64,000 bases of DNA from Caenorhabditis elegans. Taxonomy: Eukaryota; Nematoda; Chromadorea; Rhabditida; Rhabditidae. Below the pieces are notes generated by a model. It was not told where the DNA came from. It worked only from the letters and a program-made list of their open reading frames with translations, and did no database searches. The stretch is taken from NCBI RefSeq assembly GCF_000002985.6, contig NC_003284.9, positions 8,804,001 through 8,868,000 on the forward strand, written 5' to 3'. The translations under genes were made by a program, and so were the position numbers. How positions within the stretch are numbered: the first letter of the stretch is position 1; each line of letters opens with the position of its first letter. Below are positions 34,930-45,230 of this stretch, in pieces.

Positions 34930-36924
34930 AAGGGTCCCCCCTTATGATATAAAATTTTTGATGAAATTTTTTTGTTTTGAAAATTTTTTCGAAAACATGT
35001 TGAACGTGTAGAAAATGATCAGTTTGATATTTTATACAAGTGTGAGAGTTCACAATGAATGTTCAGCCAAGAAATCATGGAAAGTCTAGAGTTGGGTCAT
35101 TGAAACATAGTATGTTTGAGAGCTCCTAACTTCCTTGAGACGTAAAATACAAAACTTTCTTCAACTGAAAAGTTGTCAGAAATGAACTGAACAACGAGTT
35201 ATTAGTTGGCAATATTTTTCTATCTTGCATGTTCAAGAAGTGGGCACAGTTGAGTAAGAGCAAAACAGCACTGACTTCAACAAGCCATATTTTGGCACAT
35301 TACACATATAGGAAACATTTTTTATTTTTAAGACATTTTCCATAACAAGCTAAACAAATTTGTAGTTGATCGTTTTTTGATATCTTGTATGTCCAAGGAT
35401 GCTCACAGCTTCAAAAACCTATACTATTTTTTGAGCCCTTCAAGAAATAGTCATTTTCTCAGCTAAAAACTTTCTTTCTAACGTTTAAATTGACACAAAT
35501 AGAGTAAATATCATTTACTACTGTATCTGATGATCCGCTTTGAAAATCATAAGGGTCCCCCCTTATGAAATTTTTTTTTCGTGGAAACTTTTTTCCAAAA
35601 AAATTTTGATTATGTTTAATTTTGTGCAAAAACATTATTTCAGCATGTTTCACAGTTTTAACGTCTCAATAACGTTTTTGTGGCAAAAAATATTGAAATC
35701 TTCCTGGATTTTTCAAATAAACACCTTACTTGTAATACAGTTTTTCTCCGTTGGCAGCAGGAATACAAAAAAGTTGCCAACTTGAAAATTGTTTACAATG
35801 AAATGAATAACAAATTTTTAATTGACACTTTTCTCCTATCTCGCATTGCTTCAAAGTTATAGTCCTCTCGTTTTGAGCCCAATATTACTGATTTTCAGTA
35901 ATCATATCTAAATAATGAACAAAGATAAAACGTTTATGTTTTATAATTGTGATAGATCATTTCAAGTTTAATAATTAAATAATTGATCGCTTTTTGATAT
36001 CTTTCTATCCTGAAAAGATGTACATCTTAGACGAAATGATGTATATGGTTGAAGAGTTCAAGAAATTGAGGCTTTTCTCGTTGGAAACGCCTAGTTTGAC
36101 GTTGAAATTTTTATAAATAATCACTTTTGTACTTTTCTCAATATTTCAAAGTTGTTACAACTTTTTCAAAAAAAAATTTTTCGAGAATTTTTGATTTTTT
36201 TTTGTTGCAAAAATTGAAAAAAAAACCAAAGGGTCCCCCCTTATGAAAATTTTCAAAAATTTTTACGAAAATTTTTTTTGAAAACTTTTCAAAATACGAT
36301 CAGATCTTTCAGAAAAATGCGATGTTGGTTGTTTTTTTCAGTTTGAATATTCAGAACACGATTTCAGACGAACACGTGAGGCTTAGTAGAACCTCTAAGT
36401 TCAAAAAAGGCATTCACTTCGAATGCTTATATCTCCGTGGAAAAAATTATTATGACAAAGTGATCAACTACAAAGTTGTTTATCTTAAATCAAAGTACAA
36501 CTTTGTAGTTGATCGTTTTTTATCAAAAAATTTGGTGGTGGAGATATAAAGAGAGAAAGAGAAAGAAAATACAAGCATGAAGTTACGGCACTTCTCACAA
36601 CTTTATCTCAACCACCAATTTTTTTGATAAAAAATGATCAACTTCAAAGTTGTACTTTTAATTAAGATAAACAACTTTGTAGTTGATCATTTTGCCATAA
36701 AAATTTTTTCCACGACGATATAAGCATCCAAAGTGAATGCGATTTTTGAACATAAGAGTTCTACTATACCTCCGGTTTTTGTCTCAGCTTGTGTGCTGAA
36801 CATCCAAACTAAAAAAAAACAACAAACATTGCAATTTTCTATAACATCTAATAAAAATTTGAGAAGTTTTCAAAAAAAAAATTTCGAAAAAATTTTTGAA
36901 AATTTTCATAAGGGGGGACCCTTT
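34930..36924. repeat. Dispersed motif AAGGGTCCCCCCTTATGA, four copies
   Basis: Copies at about 34930-34947, 35551-35568 and 36230-36245 (start truncated) in direct orientation, and about 36901-36920 inverted. The core is itself near-palindromic (TCATAAGGG opposite CCCTTATGA) and stands out as GC-rich in AT-rich element DNA. Copies sit next to long A/T tracts (AAATTTTTT). Confidence 0.8.
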
Positions 36925-36930
36925 GGATTT
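36180..36930. repeat. 0.75-kb palindrome within the 4.3-kb element
   Basis: Arms from about 36180 to 36540 and 36600 to 36930 are inverted copies. Matching parts include GGGTCCCCCCTTATGAAAAT, GATATAAGC/GCTTATATC, GATAAACAACTTTGTAGTTG and ACCACCAATTTTTTTGAT with complements. The arms are diverged at scattered positions. The centre lies near 36.57 kb. Probably an older fold-back element inside the larger insertion. Confidence 0.8.
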
Positions 36931-37809
36931 TTTTTTCGAAAAAAGCTAAAAAAAAATTTTCCAAAAATTATCAAATATGTATGAGATATTGTAGAAATAT
37001 GTTTACTTTGTTGTTTCTAAGCATTTTCTTGCAAAATTCGGTGCTTTTCCATGAGTCAAAACGGAATTCTTTGGGACACTGAACAATAAAACCTCCTGTC
37101 TTAAAAAGGATGTATCTCATTTTAGAGGCGAGGTATCAAAAAGTCATAGTTGTAAGCATTTTCTCACCTTTATCGAGAACTGAGATATAGTTGAGAACAG
37201 ATCTATAATTTTTTGGTCGTCTTTCGGAGCTCACATCTCCGCAGTCACTGAAGATAACTAAAACGTACCAAGTAACAAAATGTTTTCCATATTATTGTCA
37301 ACAACTTTTTAGTTGACCACATTTTATCAATTTAAACGCCAACAGAGTTATAAGTCTTTGAAAGTAAGATGTCTATTTGCTCATTCAATTCTAATTTAAG
37401 TCATTGTTTAACTCAAAATGGAACATAAGAGTCCAAACTTGTAAGAACTACCAAAATTGTGTTTTTTTTATAAAGTTGAACAGTTTTTGAAAAAAAAATT
37501 CCAAAAAAAATTGTTTTCAACCATAATTTTTTTCAACCCTTATGATCAAAATCGGAAGATCGGAGAAATCAGATTATAAGAGGGCCCTTATCCCTTACGA
37601 GCCTTCTGAGCTGAATATTGAGATCGTAAGTCAGAATAATCAGATCATAAGGATGAGCCTTATAGTATTCCAATATAGTAGGACATTTCACAGCCTTTTC
37701 CCAAAAAAACATTGGTAATACATTCAATTGTGAGTGAATTCGAAATTCCGTTAAAAATTGCATTTAAAAAGTTGTGGAATATGAACACAAATTAGTTGAA
37801 AAATACATG

Positions 37810-38264
37810 CCGTATTACCTCTATTAGTAAGGCGTGCAAAACTAATTTTCGGACACCTAATTTGATGCAAAACTAATAGAGGGTGCAAAACTAACTTTCG
37901 AACAGGTTTTTTCTCATGTTTGCCAATAAGTTATGACATAATATCATCAATTTCAATGACAACTTATGAACCAAAATGGACGAATTTTACGACTGATACG
38001 CAAACATTGTCCGAATTGTACTCATATTTTGCCAATTTTGACTTGTTATACCAAGTCTGTAAGAGTTTTCCTAATTTTTAGAACGACTTTATAATGCAAA
38101 TTTTGAATTCCTAAAATTAAGGAACAAATAAAGGGGTGCAAAACTATTAGAGGTGCAAAACTAATAGAGGGTGCAAAACTAACTTTCGATTAGTGATTTT
38201 AGATGCAAAATTAATGGAGGTTCAAAACTAATAGAGGTGCCTAACTAATAGTGGAAATACGGTA
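37810..38264. mobile_element. MITE nested in the 4.3-kb element
   Basis: Left end CCGTATTACCTCTATTAGTA and right end TAGTGGAAATACGG are family ends, and GGTGCAAAACTAATAGAGG-like words repeat inside. It interrupts a segment homologous to the right arm of the 3.4-4.5 kb palindrome: homology to that arm stops at ATACAT (about 37807) and resumes at CTAGTTG (about 38266). Confidence 0.8.
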
Positions 38265-38968
38265 TCTAGTTGAACTAGTTGAAAAAAAGTTGTCACCATT
38301 GATCCTAGCCCCACCAAGGTACACCCCACTTTGTCACTTTGGATACTTTGTCTCCAAAGATCTTTGCAAAGATCCTTTGTCACAGGCGGTTTTTGCAAAG
38401 TGGGAGAAGACTCGGCCACTAGCATAGCATGAAAACGGATCATTTTCTTGAAAACCTGGTACGGTGGATCGCCTTGAGAACAATTTTAGATAATTTTGGG
38501 TCAGTTATCAGAATGATGGAACTAGATGCGCGAGATAACTAGCAGTGAGATGCCCTAGATCACTACTTAAATCGATTTGCAACTAACGAACGTGCGCGCG
38601 GGATTGGTCAACAGTAAACTTTCAGAACTCGAAGAAACAGGTAAGTGGTTCGACTCCGGATGGTAACAGAAAATCCTTTCCAAGTCTTGAGGTGGCTTAA
38701 TCATGTCTTCGGGTAGTGGGGGTGGCTTATACAAGAACTGAAGTTATATTTTGAACTTTTTCAGCTGATATAAGTGAAAAAAGGAAGCATAAATTGTTTT
38801 CGCAATGCCTCCTTTATGCTCGCGTTCGTTCGCAAAGACGAGCATTTTTCTCCATTTTTGCTCATGTTTTCAAGTACCCATTCGAAGCACGCGCGAACTT
38901 CGGATGAAGCATAAAACTCGTACTCGCGAATCACCTGTGCGACGGGGGTTCGATTCCCCCCGAACGCA

Positions 38969-40293
38969 GTAAATCTTTTGAGTTTAATAAATTTATATAC
39001 ACCGTATTTCCTCTGTTAGTATTGCACGTAAAATTAGTTTTTATTCGGACCATTGGCTGCGAGACTATTTTTTGAATGTTCAATAACGAGAAAAAACTCC
39101 ATTATTAAAATTTATAATAAGACAAGAAACTTAATTGGCTTTTCATAACGAACTGTTCATTTTTTAATCTTAGAAATTCTAGTTCGTTAGAATGTTTTTT
39201 TTTCAAGCATTTTGTTTTCATTGATTTTTTGATTGAATTCCTACTCCTTTCAAAAAATTATGAAATAAGCTGCATATTTAATTTTTGTTCTATCAAACTT
39301 ATTTTTTTAAATGAGAAATCAATACTAACAATTATTCGTTGTGAAATATGTTCCTTACGTCGCGTCACAAAAAGCAGTGGAGAATGAGAGAAACAGAGTA
39401 CAATGTTCAGTTTCAAAACTCAGCTAGTCAAATTTGAAAGGTTTCTTTTTTTTGCTTTTTGTACGTGTTTTTCATTCATCTTTTAAAACCTAGGAATTAA
39501 TTTTTTTTGAAGAATAAAAAAGTAAACAACCAGTCAACATTTGTTTTGAAACAAATCGTTTTTGCGATAATTATTGCGAAATAACTAACTATACTTGCAA
39601 TAAGATTTGGCCTAACCACTCATTTTTCCAAATAATTTAAGTAATTATTTTATTTTTAGGATGAAAAACTTGAAGCCAATAAAACGTCGGATATTTATGT
39701 ATTGTTGTGAATTTAGTTCCAGATAGAACCTAGATTTTTTCAGAGATTAAAAATTTCGCCATAATAACGGGGTTTCAAACATATATTCTTGAACTACCAA
39801 CTGATAGCCTCTAATAGTCTTGCTGTATTTCATATCAGTTCAAAATAGTCGTGCATTCCGAATTTGAGTTGTTTATGTACTTTTATTGATGCTACAGTAT
39901 ATCTAATCTTATTTTTCTACAACTTCACAGGAGGGCGCAATTATGCAATATGGTCTTGCCACTCGTTGATTTTAAAACATTTTATTTTATTCCATGGGTG
40001 GCGCGTGGCGATACCATTTCGCATAAATGCACCCTCCTTTGAAGTCGTAGAGGAAAAAATACACTGTGTATAACCAAACAATATTTGCAGTTTATTTGCT
40101 TTTAGACACTGATAACAAACCCTTGAGAGTCTTTTCGGTTTACCAATAAAGAACATTTCTTGCTAATTGTAAATATTTTATCGATATAACCCATCATCAA
40201 CAATTATCCTAGTTACATTATTTTTCAATATTTCAACACATTTGTTCATCAGGCTCTTTTGCCCATTCTCTAAATTTGATTTTTCAGCTAAAA
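38969..40293. other. Intergenic with a MITE end at about 39000
   Basis: Starts with CACCGTATTTCCTCTGTTAGTA, the left end of the TACCGTATTTCC family; no convincing matching right end was found. The rest is AT-rich. No gene is supported before the UBA-UAS gene. Confidence 0.55.
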
Positions 40294-42325
40294 ATGTCTG
40301 TTGTTAATTTTCTCACTCACGGTGAACGGGAAAAATTGGATCAGTTTATGGTAATCTTTTTTTTCTTTTTTTATTATGTGATTCAGCAATGTTTCATATA
40401 GGAAATCGTAAACATTCATGATGAGGAAGTTGCAATGGTATCAATGACAAACGCCGATTGGAATCTGGAACGCGCAATTGGAACTCATTTAGCGTTAGGA
40501 TCAGAAGGAGATATTTATGCAGGAGGCTCACCATTGGATCCAGTTGACAATCAACGAGGTAGCAGGGATGATTTCGGTAATGACGAGTACGACAACAATG
40601 GGATTGGTGGAACAGCCAACATATTGAATGATGAAGTTGGAGAGTCGAGTACGCTCTATCAAGTTGCAGTAAGTATTTTATTGTTTCAACATATTTGTGT
40701 GCATTATAGTGAAATTATCAGACGTATGGATGAATTTGAATTCTAGATAATTCTGAAGACACAACAACTTCCAGTTTTCACATATACACTATGTAGTTAG
40801 TTAGAATTCTTCCAGCTGTCTTTTGAAATGCATGAGGGTATTTGCCAATCTTTCAAAAATATTGGTTTTTTATATGACATTTTGTCAAAACTGTGACTTT
40901 TGTTTTGGAAAATATAAAACTTTCCAGAGTTTTCATTTAAAATACTTTTTTTTTTTTTAGTTTTTTTAAAAATTATTTAGAAAATGTATGACAAAATCCC
41001 CACTGACGCTATCCCATCTCTGAGAAAGAACATGACATACCAAAATGTTAAATATGGAGATGTTAACTTATGTTTTTTTTAATAAGCAAAGTCATAAACA
41101 TTTTATATATACTTTTTTTCCATCCAAATTTCTTTTCTAGCCGCCACTCATGATGCCACACCATTCTCAGCCGATTCCAGATGCATTGAAATGTTATACT
41201 GATAATTTTAACACAAGGTATCAAATTGGAAGCACTGTGATGCCAAAATTCTATACGGATACTTTGCGGAATGCTGTGAAAGAAGCATTTGACCAAGAAA
41301 ACCCGATTCTATGCCGTCCCTTGGCTTTCTTTATCAACAATGAAAATAGTTCAAATACAAGAAATTTTGTAACCAATGTTTTGTGCAACGAGCTTGTCAC
41401 CAGTTATCTTGCAACTAAGTATATTTTGTACCCCTGGGATGTGACCGAACCGTAAGTGTTATTAACGGACCCTAAAACTGATTTTTTTTTTGTGAATCTG
41501 TCTTCAATTTAATAAATTAGTATCATTTTTCAATTGCCAACAAAACATTAAAAACGATGTGAAGTCGGTAACATTTTGTCAGTTGAAAATATTCTGCTAA
41601 TTATACATAGTTTTTTTTTGGTTTGATCAGATCAAGCAAATGATCAAAAACAAGTAGAATTTTAACCGACTCCAGAACTAACTGAAATGTGTGGTTTTTT
41701 TTTAACCTGAAACAACTTTCAGAAGAAACTTGGATCGATTTCTGCGAATTTTGACTGATTCAAACATGTCGTCAATGCATTACAATCTCAAGAGTTTCAA
41801 TGAATCTGAGTCTCATCGTTTTCCATACATCGCAATTGTTTTAAGAAAAGGAAACTGGTTTGAAGTTATACGAGAAGTTAACGGTACCAGTGACTTGAAT
41901 GAAGTTGTGAATGCTCTGTATGAAGGGTTCGAAGAACTTCAAGAAGAAAAACTGCGTGTTTTGAGTAAACAGGTGGAGCGAAAAACAAAACAAGCAAAAG
42001 TGGAAGAAGAAAGGAAACTTATAGATCAGCAGAACGAGGTTTATTATAAGAACTTGAAAATTGATACTGATAATTTGAATAAGAAACGGATAGCAGCGAA
42101 ATCAGAAATCGAAACAACAAGACCGGAAACTAAACCGAAAATTACCCCAATGAAAGTCATAAGCGTTACACCTCAGAACCTACCAGAAGAACCAAATGTT
42201 TCCGAAACAAATATTGTCACAGTGAAGTTCCGGTTGCCAAAAGGGATCCAGGTGATTGGCAAAATTTTTAAATAACCTATTTCAAAATCTTTTATGTGTA
42301 GCAAGGGTTTCCATTTGATACCTAG
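40294..42325 (+). CDS. FAF1-like UBA-UAS protein with truncated UBX
   Basis: Exons 40294-40350, 40402-40668, 41141-41451 and 41723-42251, then either a 50-bp intron and a 24-nt terminal exon (42302-42325, ending FPFDT) or read-through to a stop at 42275; both give 395 residues. An N-terminal UBA-like domain (REKLDQFMEIVNIHDEEVAM..ADWNLERAI), a thioredoxin-fold UAS domain (about 115-290; FYTDTLRNAVKEAF, RPLAFFINNENSSN, LYPWDVTE, FPYIAIVLRKG) and a charged coiled-coil are in FAF1 order. FAF1 relatives bring ubiquitinated clients to CDC48/p97. Here the UBX domain stops after its first strand (VTVKFRLPKG), so p97 binding through UBX is unlikely. The start follows TTTTTCAGCTAAAA, a likely SL acceptor. 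Confidence 0.85.
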
Positions 42326-42504
42326 AAATGTGATAGCGCGTGCTCTGACGAACTGATGTGTAGAAGAATTTTACTTTTCTAACAAGGATTTAAATTTGTA
42401 AGGATTTAAAAGGAGGCACACTTACAAAAAAAGTGCAGCAACATGTTCCGCATTGTTCCGCAGTAGATCACAAATTATTTTTTCAAGGAAAATGTAAAAT
42501 GTAA

Positions 42505-42577
42505 TGCGTTCGGGGGGGAATCGAACCCCCGTCGAATGCTTGGAAGGCATCCATGCTGACCATTACACCACGAACGC
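42505..42577 (-). tRNA. tRNA-Gly (UCC), copy 7, one-base insertion
   Basis: Matches the other copies except for an extra C between the T-stem and the acceptor stem (seven G in the plus-strand run instead of six), giving 73 nt. This disturbs the T-arm/acceptor stacking, so it may be a pseudogene. Anticodon UCC and both internal promoter boxes are intact. Confidence 0.85.
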
Positions 42578-42720
42578 GCATGATTGACTTTTCAGTGGAT
42601 AAATGAAAATCTTCCAAAACCGTTAAATTTGAAGAAACTTGATTTTGGGTGATTAGCATCGTCTCCATATGTAGGCCAGCTTTTCGGAAGATGATTAACA
42701 GAAGCCTAGTCAGATGATGT

Positions 42721-42792
42721 GCGTTCGTGGTGTAATGGTCAGCATGGATGCCTTCCAAGCATTCGACGGGGGTTCGATTCCCCTCGAACGCA
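42721..42792 (+). tRNA. tRNA-Gly (UCC), copy 8
   Basis: 72 nt with one change from the consensus: the last T-stem base is T instead of C (CCCCT), leaving a G49-U65 wobble. All other stems pair. It diverges from copy 7 with a 143-bp spacer. Probably functional. Confidence 0.93.
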
Positions 42793-43276
42793 GAACTTTT
42801 TGATGAGTTATTCTGCAAAAATACATGTGATATTTTGTCCGAGAGAAAGTAGTCTGTGACAAATCTAAATTAGGCCTAAAATTTCCTGTCCGTATTTGAT
42901 GCTAACGGAATTTTAACTAATGCTCTGTATTTTACTTCGTAGTTTTTTTTCTTTATCAGATACATTCCCCGTTTTTGCTTCCTAAATCTGAAACTCGTGA
43001 CATAAGTTTCTAGCATAAATGATAAGAACAGGTGTGCACGACCTGTATCAAACAAAGACATTGAAATAAACTATGATTGACTTGATTTTTGCGTTTCTTT
43101 GTCCCTTGTTTCGATGCAATCACAACTATGTAGAATTGCGCCCTTTTTTCAAAGGTGAGATTGCGATGAGAGGCAATCATTTTTTCTAATCAATTATTAC
43201 CAGTCGGTCACTTTACACTTATCCTGTTTGAGAAACCTTTTTTCGTTACTACCATCTTTCAAGCTTATTGTAGAAC
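42793..43276. promoter_or_regulatory. Upstream region of the E2 gene
   Basis: 484 bp between tRNA-Gly copy 8 and the E2 start; AT-rich, no recognisable motif beyond a pyrimidine stretch before the start codon. Confidence 0.4.
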
Positions 43277-44384
43277 ATGAGTACCGCTTCCAAAAGAGTT
43301 ACAAACGAACTCCGTAATTATTATTCATGTGTCTCCTCTGTCGACACTGGAATAAGAATTAAAGTCATTGAAGGAAACATTATGCATTTAAAGGTTGGTT
43401 AAACTTTTTTTTTCTAGGATGTTGCTTTAAATTTCTCAACTGACATTAACGAATATATTACAAATAAATGAAATAAAGTTCCTAGAAAAAGATTCGAAAA
43501 CTATTTGTTCCCGTGGACTCAATTTTCCCAATAACTAGTATTTTTCATGTTTTCTTTACTGTATGATTAGATCATGTGGATGTTTTGATATAAAATCACT
43601 CGGTTTTGTTGAAAAAACAATATCGCTTCAGGGAATCATAAAAGGAGTGGAAGAAACGCCGTACGAAGGTGGTATTTTTGAGCTTGACATCAAAATCGGA
43701 GAATCTTACCCATTCAAAGCTCCCACTGTAACTGTAAACCTCTGTGGTATCATGTAAAAATATTTAATGTTTCAGGTAAAATTTATAACCAAGATATGGC
43801 ATCCATCAGTGAGCCCATTCGACGGGACCATATGCCTTCATGATGTGGACAATGGAGTTTGGCCAGTATCTATGACAATTTACAAAGTGTTAATAGTTAT
43901 TCAATCCTGGATGTCAAACTTTAATGAAAAGGAACCCATTGACGTGGAGATATTGGAGCAAGCCACAAATAATCGAGAAGTGTTCGAGGTGCCTTTAAAA
44001 TATTTTGAGATAAGAAAATTATAGTTTAAAAAATATAGATAACTTAAACACTTTTCAAATATTTTCATAATTTCAATTCTGATTAAAGAAAAACAGTTCC
44101 CGTTAGTACTTCAGAGCTACAATTATAATGATTAATAGAAAAATTGACAACAAGTCTGATAACCAATTGTTAACCGTTAAAAAACCATTATATTGTAGAA
44201 AACAGCCGAGTTTTGGACTAAACGGTTTGCCGGCTCGCGAAGGAAACCGTACAACCAAGAGTGCCAGCAGAAAGTTCAGCTCATGTCGAGGGTCATACGA
44301 AATGAAGAACTCTCAATAATCGCACTGAGCTATCACAACTGGACTCTTCCTTATGATGTTCTCGAACAAGAAAACAGTTTATGA
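43277..44384 (+). CDS. ubc-23: Ubiquitin-conjugating E2 of the UBE2K type with UBA-like tail
   Basis: Exons 43277-43393, 43632-43733, 43776-43988 and 44199-44384 join in phase zero to 618 nt (205 aa; human UBE2K has 200). Family landmarks: TPYEGGIFELDIKIGESYPF, KAPTV, FITKIWHP, catalytic Cys93 in DGTICLHD, then REVFEKTAEFWTKRFAG matching the last E2 helix. Residues about 165-205 (QKVQLMSRVI..IIALSYHNWTLPYDVLEQ) align with the UBE2K UBA domain. The exon 3 frame runs on to a false stop at 44024; the GAG|GTGCCT donor and TTGTAG acceptor give the family-like C-terminus. The HPN motif reads HPS (His82-Ser84), so activity may be altered. E2s of this family build Lys48 chains. The symbol is from memory of the sec-15 neighbourhood. 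Confidence 0.9.
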
Positions 44385-45230
44385 ACTATTTATATTTTTA
44401 TTGTATGTTAAGTTATTGTACATATTATAGTTTGAGTGTTATTTTTGAAATAAGTTTGTAGTGAACACTTTAAAACTGTTATATTTTTGCTATTTATTAT
44501 TTCTAAATATAGCCAGGAAAAGTCTTCAAAATACAGTATGAAAAAAAGAAAAATTGTTGGAAGACTTAAAATTATGATACAGTCCGTGCAATATTTTGAT
44601 TTCAAACGCTATTTTTTTGGTTTCAACAAATTTTGGCATTTATTTCGTATTTGAGAAATAATTCCTCATATAGTCAAAATTTCCCTGTCAAATGTTTTTC
44701 ATAAAAACAATCTCTGTTTTCTTGATATATTTTAAATCCAAATTGTTGGTAAATTTTAATTTTGAATTTTTTTTATCGAGAATTATGAGAAAAATAAGGT
44801 ACGGCCAGTAAAAGCTTGGTCAAATCTAAAACATCAATTTTTAAGTCATTGTTTAGGATTAGCTGATTTTGATTTTTGGTACATAATATTATTTAAAATT
44901 TTGTTTTCTGAAATAATTATAATAATTAGCGCAACATCTGTTGTCATCGCCATCTCGTAACTAACACGTGCTCATTGTTTTTCAAGCTTTAAAAAGTTTG
45001 AGGCCAATGCAGTTAGATTAAAAAACTCTATGAAAGACTGTTTTTTGATTTTTGATGGCATATTAGACACATTCATTTGAAGCATAAATCGTGAAATCTA
45101 ACAAAAATTAACAAAAATGAAAATAGGACAATTCAACATTCAATCGGCAAAAAGGGTATGACAGCAAAATTAAAAACAAAAGTTGGCAACAACAGAGAAT
45201 ATAAAACTTTCGAGACTGTTCTAAACCGTT
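44385..45230. other. Intergenic, converging 3' ends
   Basis: AT-rich interval between the 3' end of the E2 gene (+) and of the zinc finger gene (-). No feature seen. Confidence 0.55.

Larger units (their letters stand above)
34649..38939. mobile_element. 4.3-kb composite transposable element inside a tRNA gene
   Basis: Terminal inverted repeats CACAGGTGATTCGC and GCGAATCACCTGTG flanked by CGAC duplications define a 4291-bp insertion. Both subterminal zones carry GCGAA and GCATAAAGG-type words. No reading frame exceeds 83 residues, so no transposase is evident. Inside are repeated AAGGGTCCCCCCTTATGA motifs, a 0.75-kb palindrome (about 36.18-36.93 kb), part of the repeat family at 3.4-4.5 kb, and a MITE nested in that part. 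Ends beginning CAC with a 4-bp duplication fit the Chapaev branch of the CMC superfamily; this class assignment is inference. Confidence 0.85.
34602..38968 (+). pseudogene. tRNA-Gly (UCC), copy 6, split by a 4.3-kb insertion
   Basis: The 5' portion (34602-34648, GCGTTCGTGGTGTAATGGTC through CATTCGAC) and the 3' portion (38940-38968, CGACGGGGGTTC through CGAACGCA) together make the 72-nt tRNA-Gly, with CGAC present on both sides as a 4-bp target duplication. The break falls just after the anticodon stem. The A box stays with the left part and the B box with the right part, so the gene can no longer give a normal tRNA. Confidence 0.93.

Noticed and set aside
36322-36984. Frames of 75 and 83 codons in the 4.3-kb element as a possible transposase
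   Set aside because: They lie in the arms of the palindrome, have no DDE-type motifs and are too short.
34330-42800. CRISPR-like array from the repeated 72-bp sequence
   Set aside because: The repeats are tRNA-Gly genes in both orientations with irregular spacing in a nuclear worm genome.
43989-44024. Stop codon at 44024 as the end of the E2 gene
   Set aside because: That reading runs into an intron; splicing to 44199 gives the expected last E2 helix and a UBA-like tail.
22800-44400. A functional ubiquitin gene cluster (two RING genes, UBA-UAS gene, E2)
   Set aside because: The genes differ in strand, are many kb apart with unrelated genes between them, and ubiquitin-related genes are common; co-location alone is not evidence.
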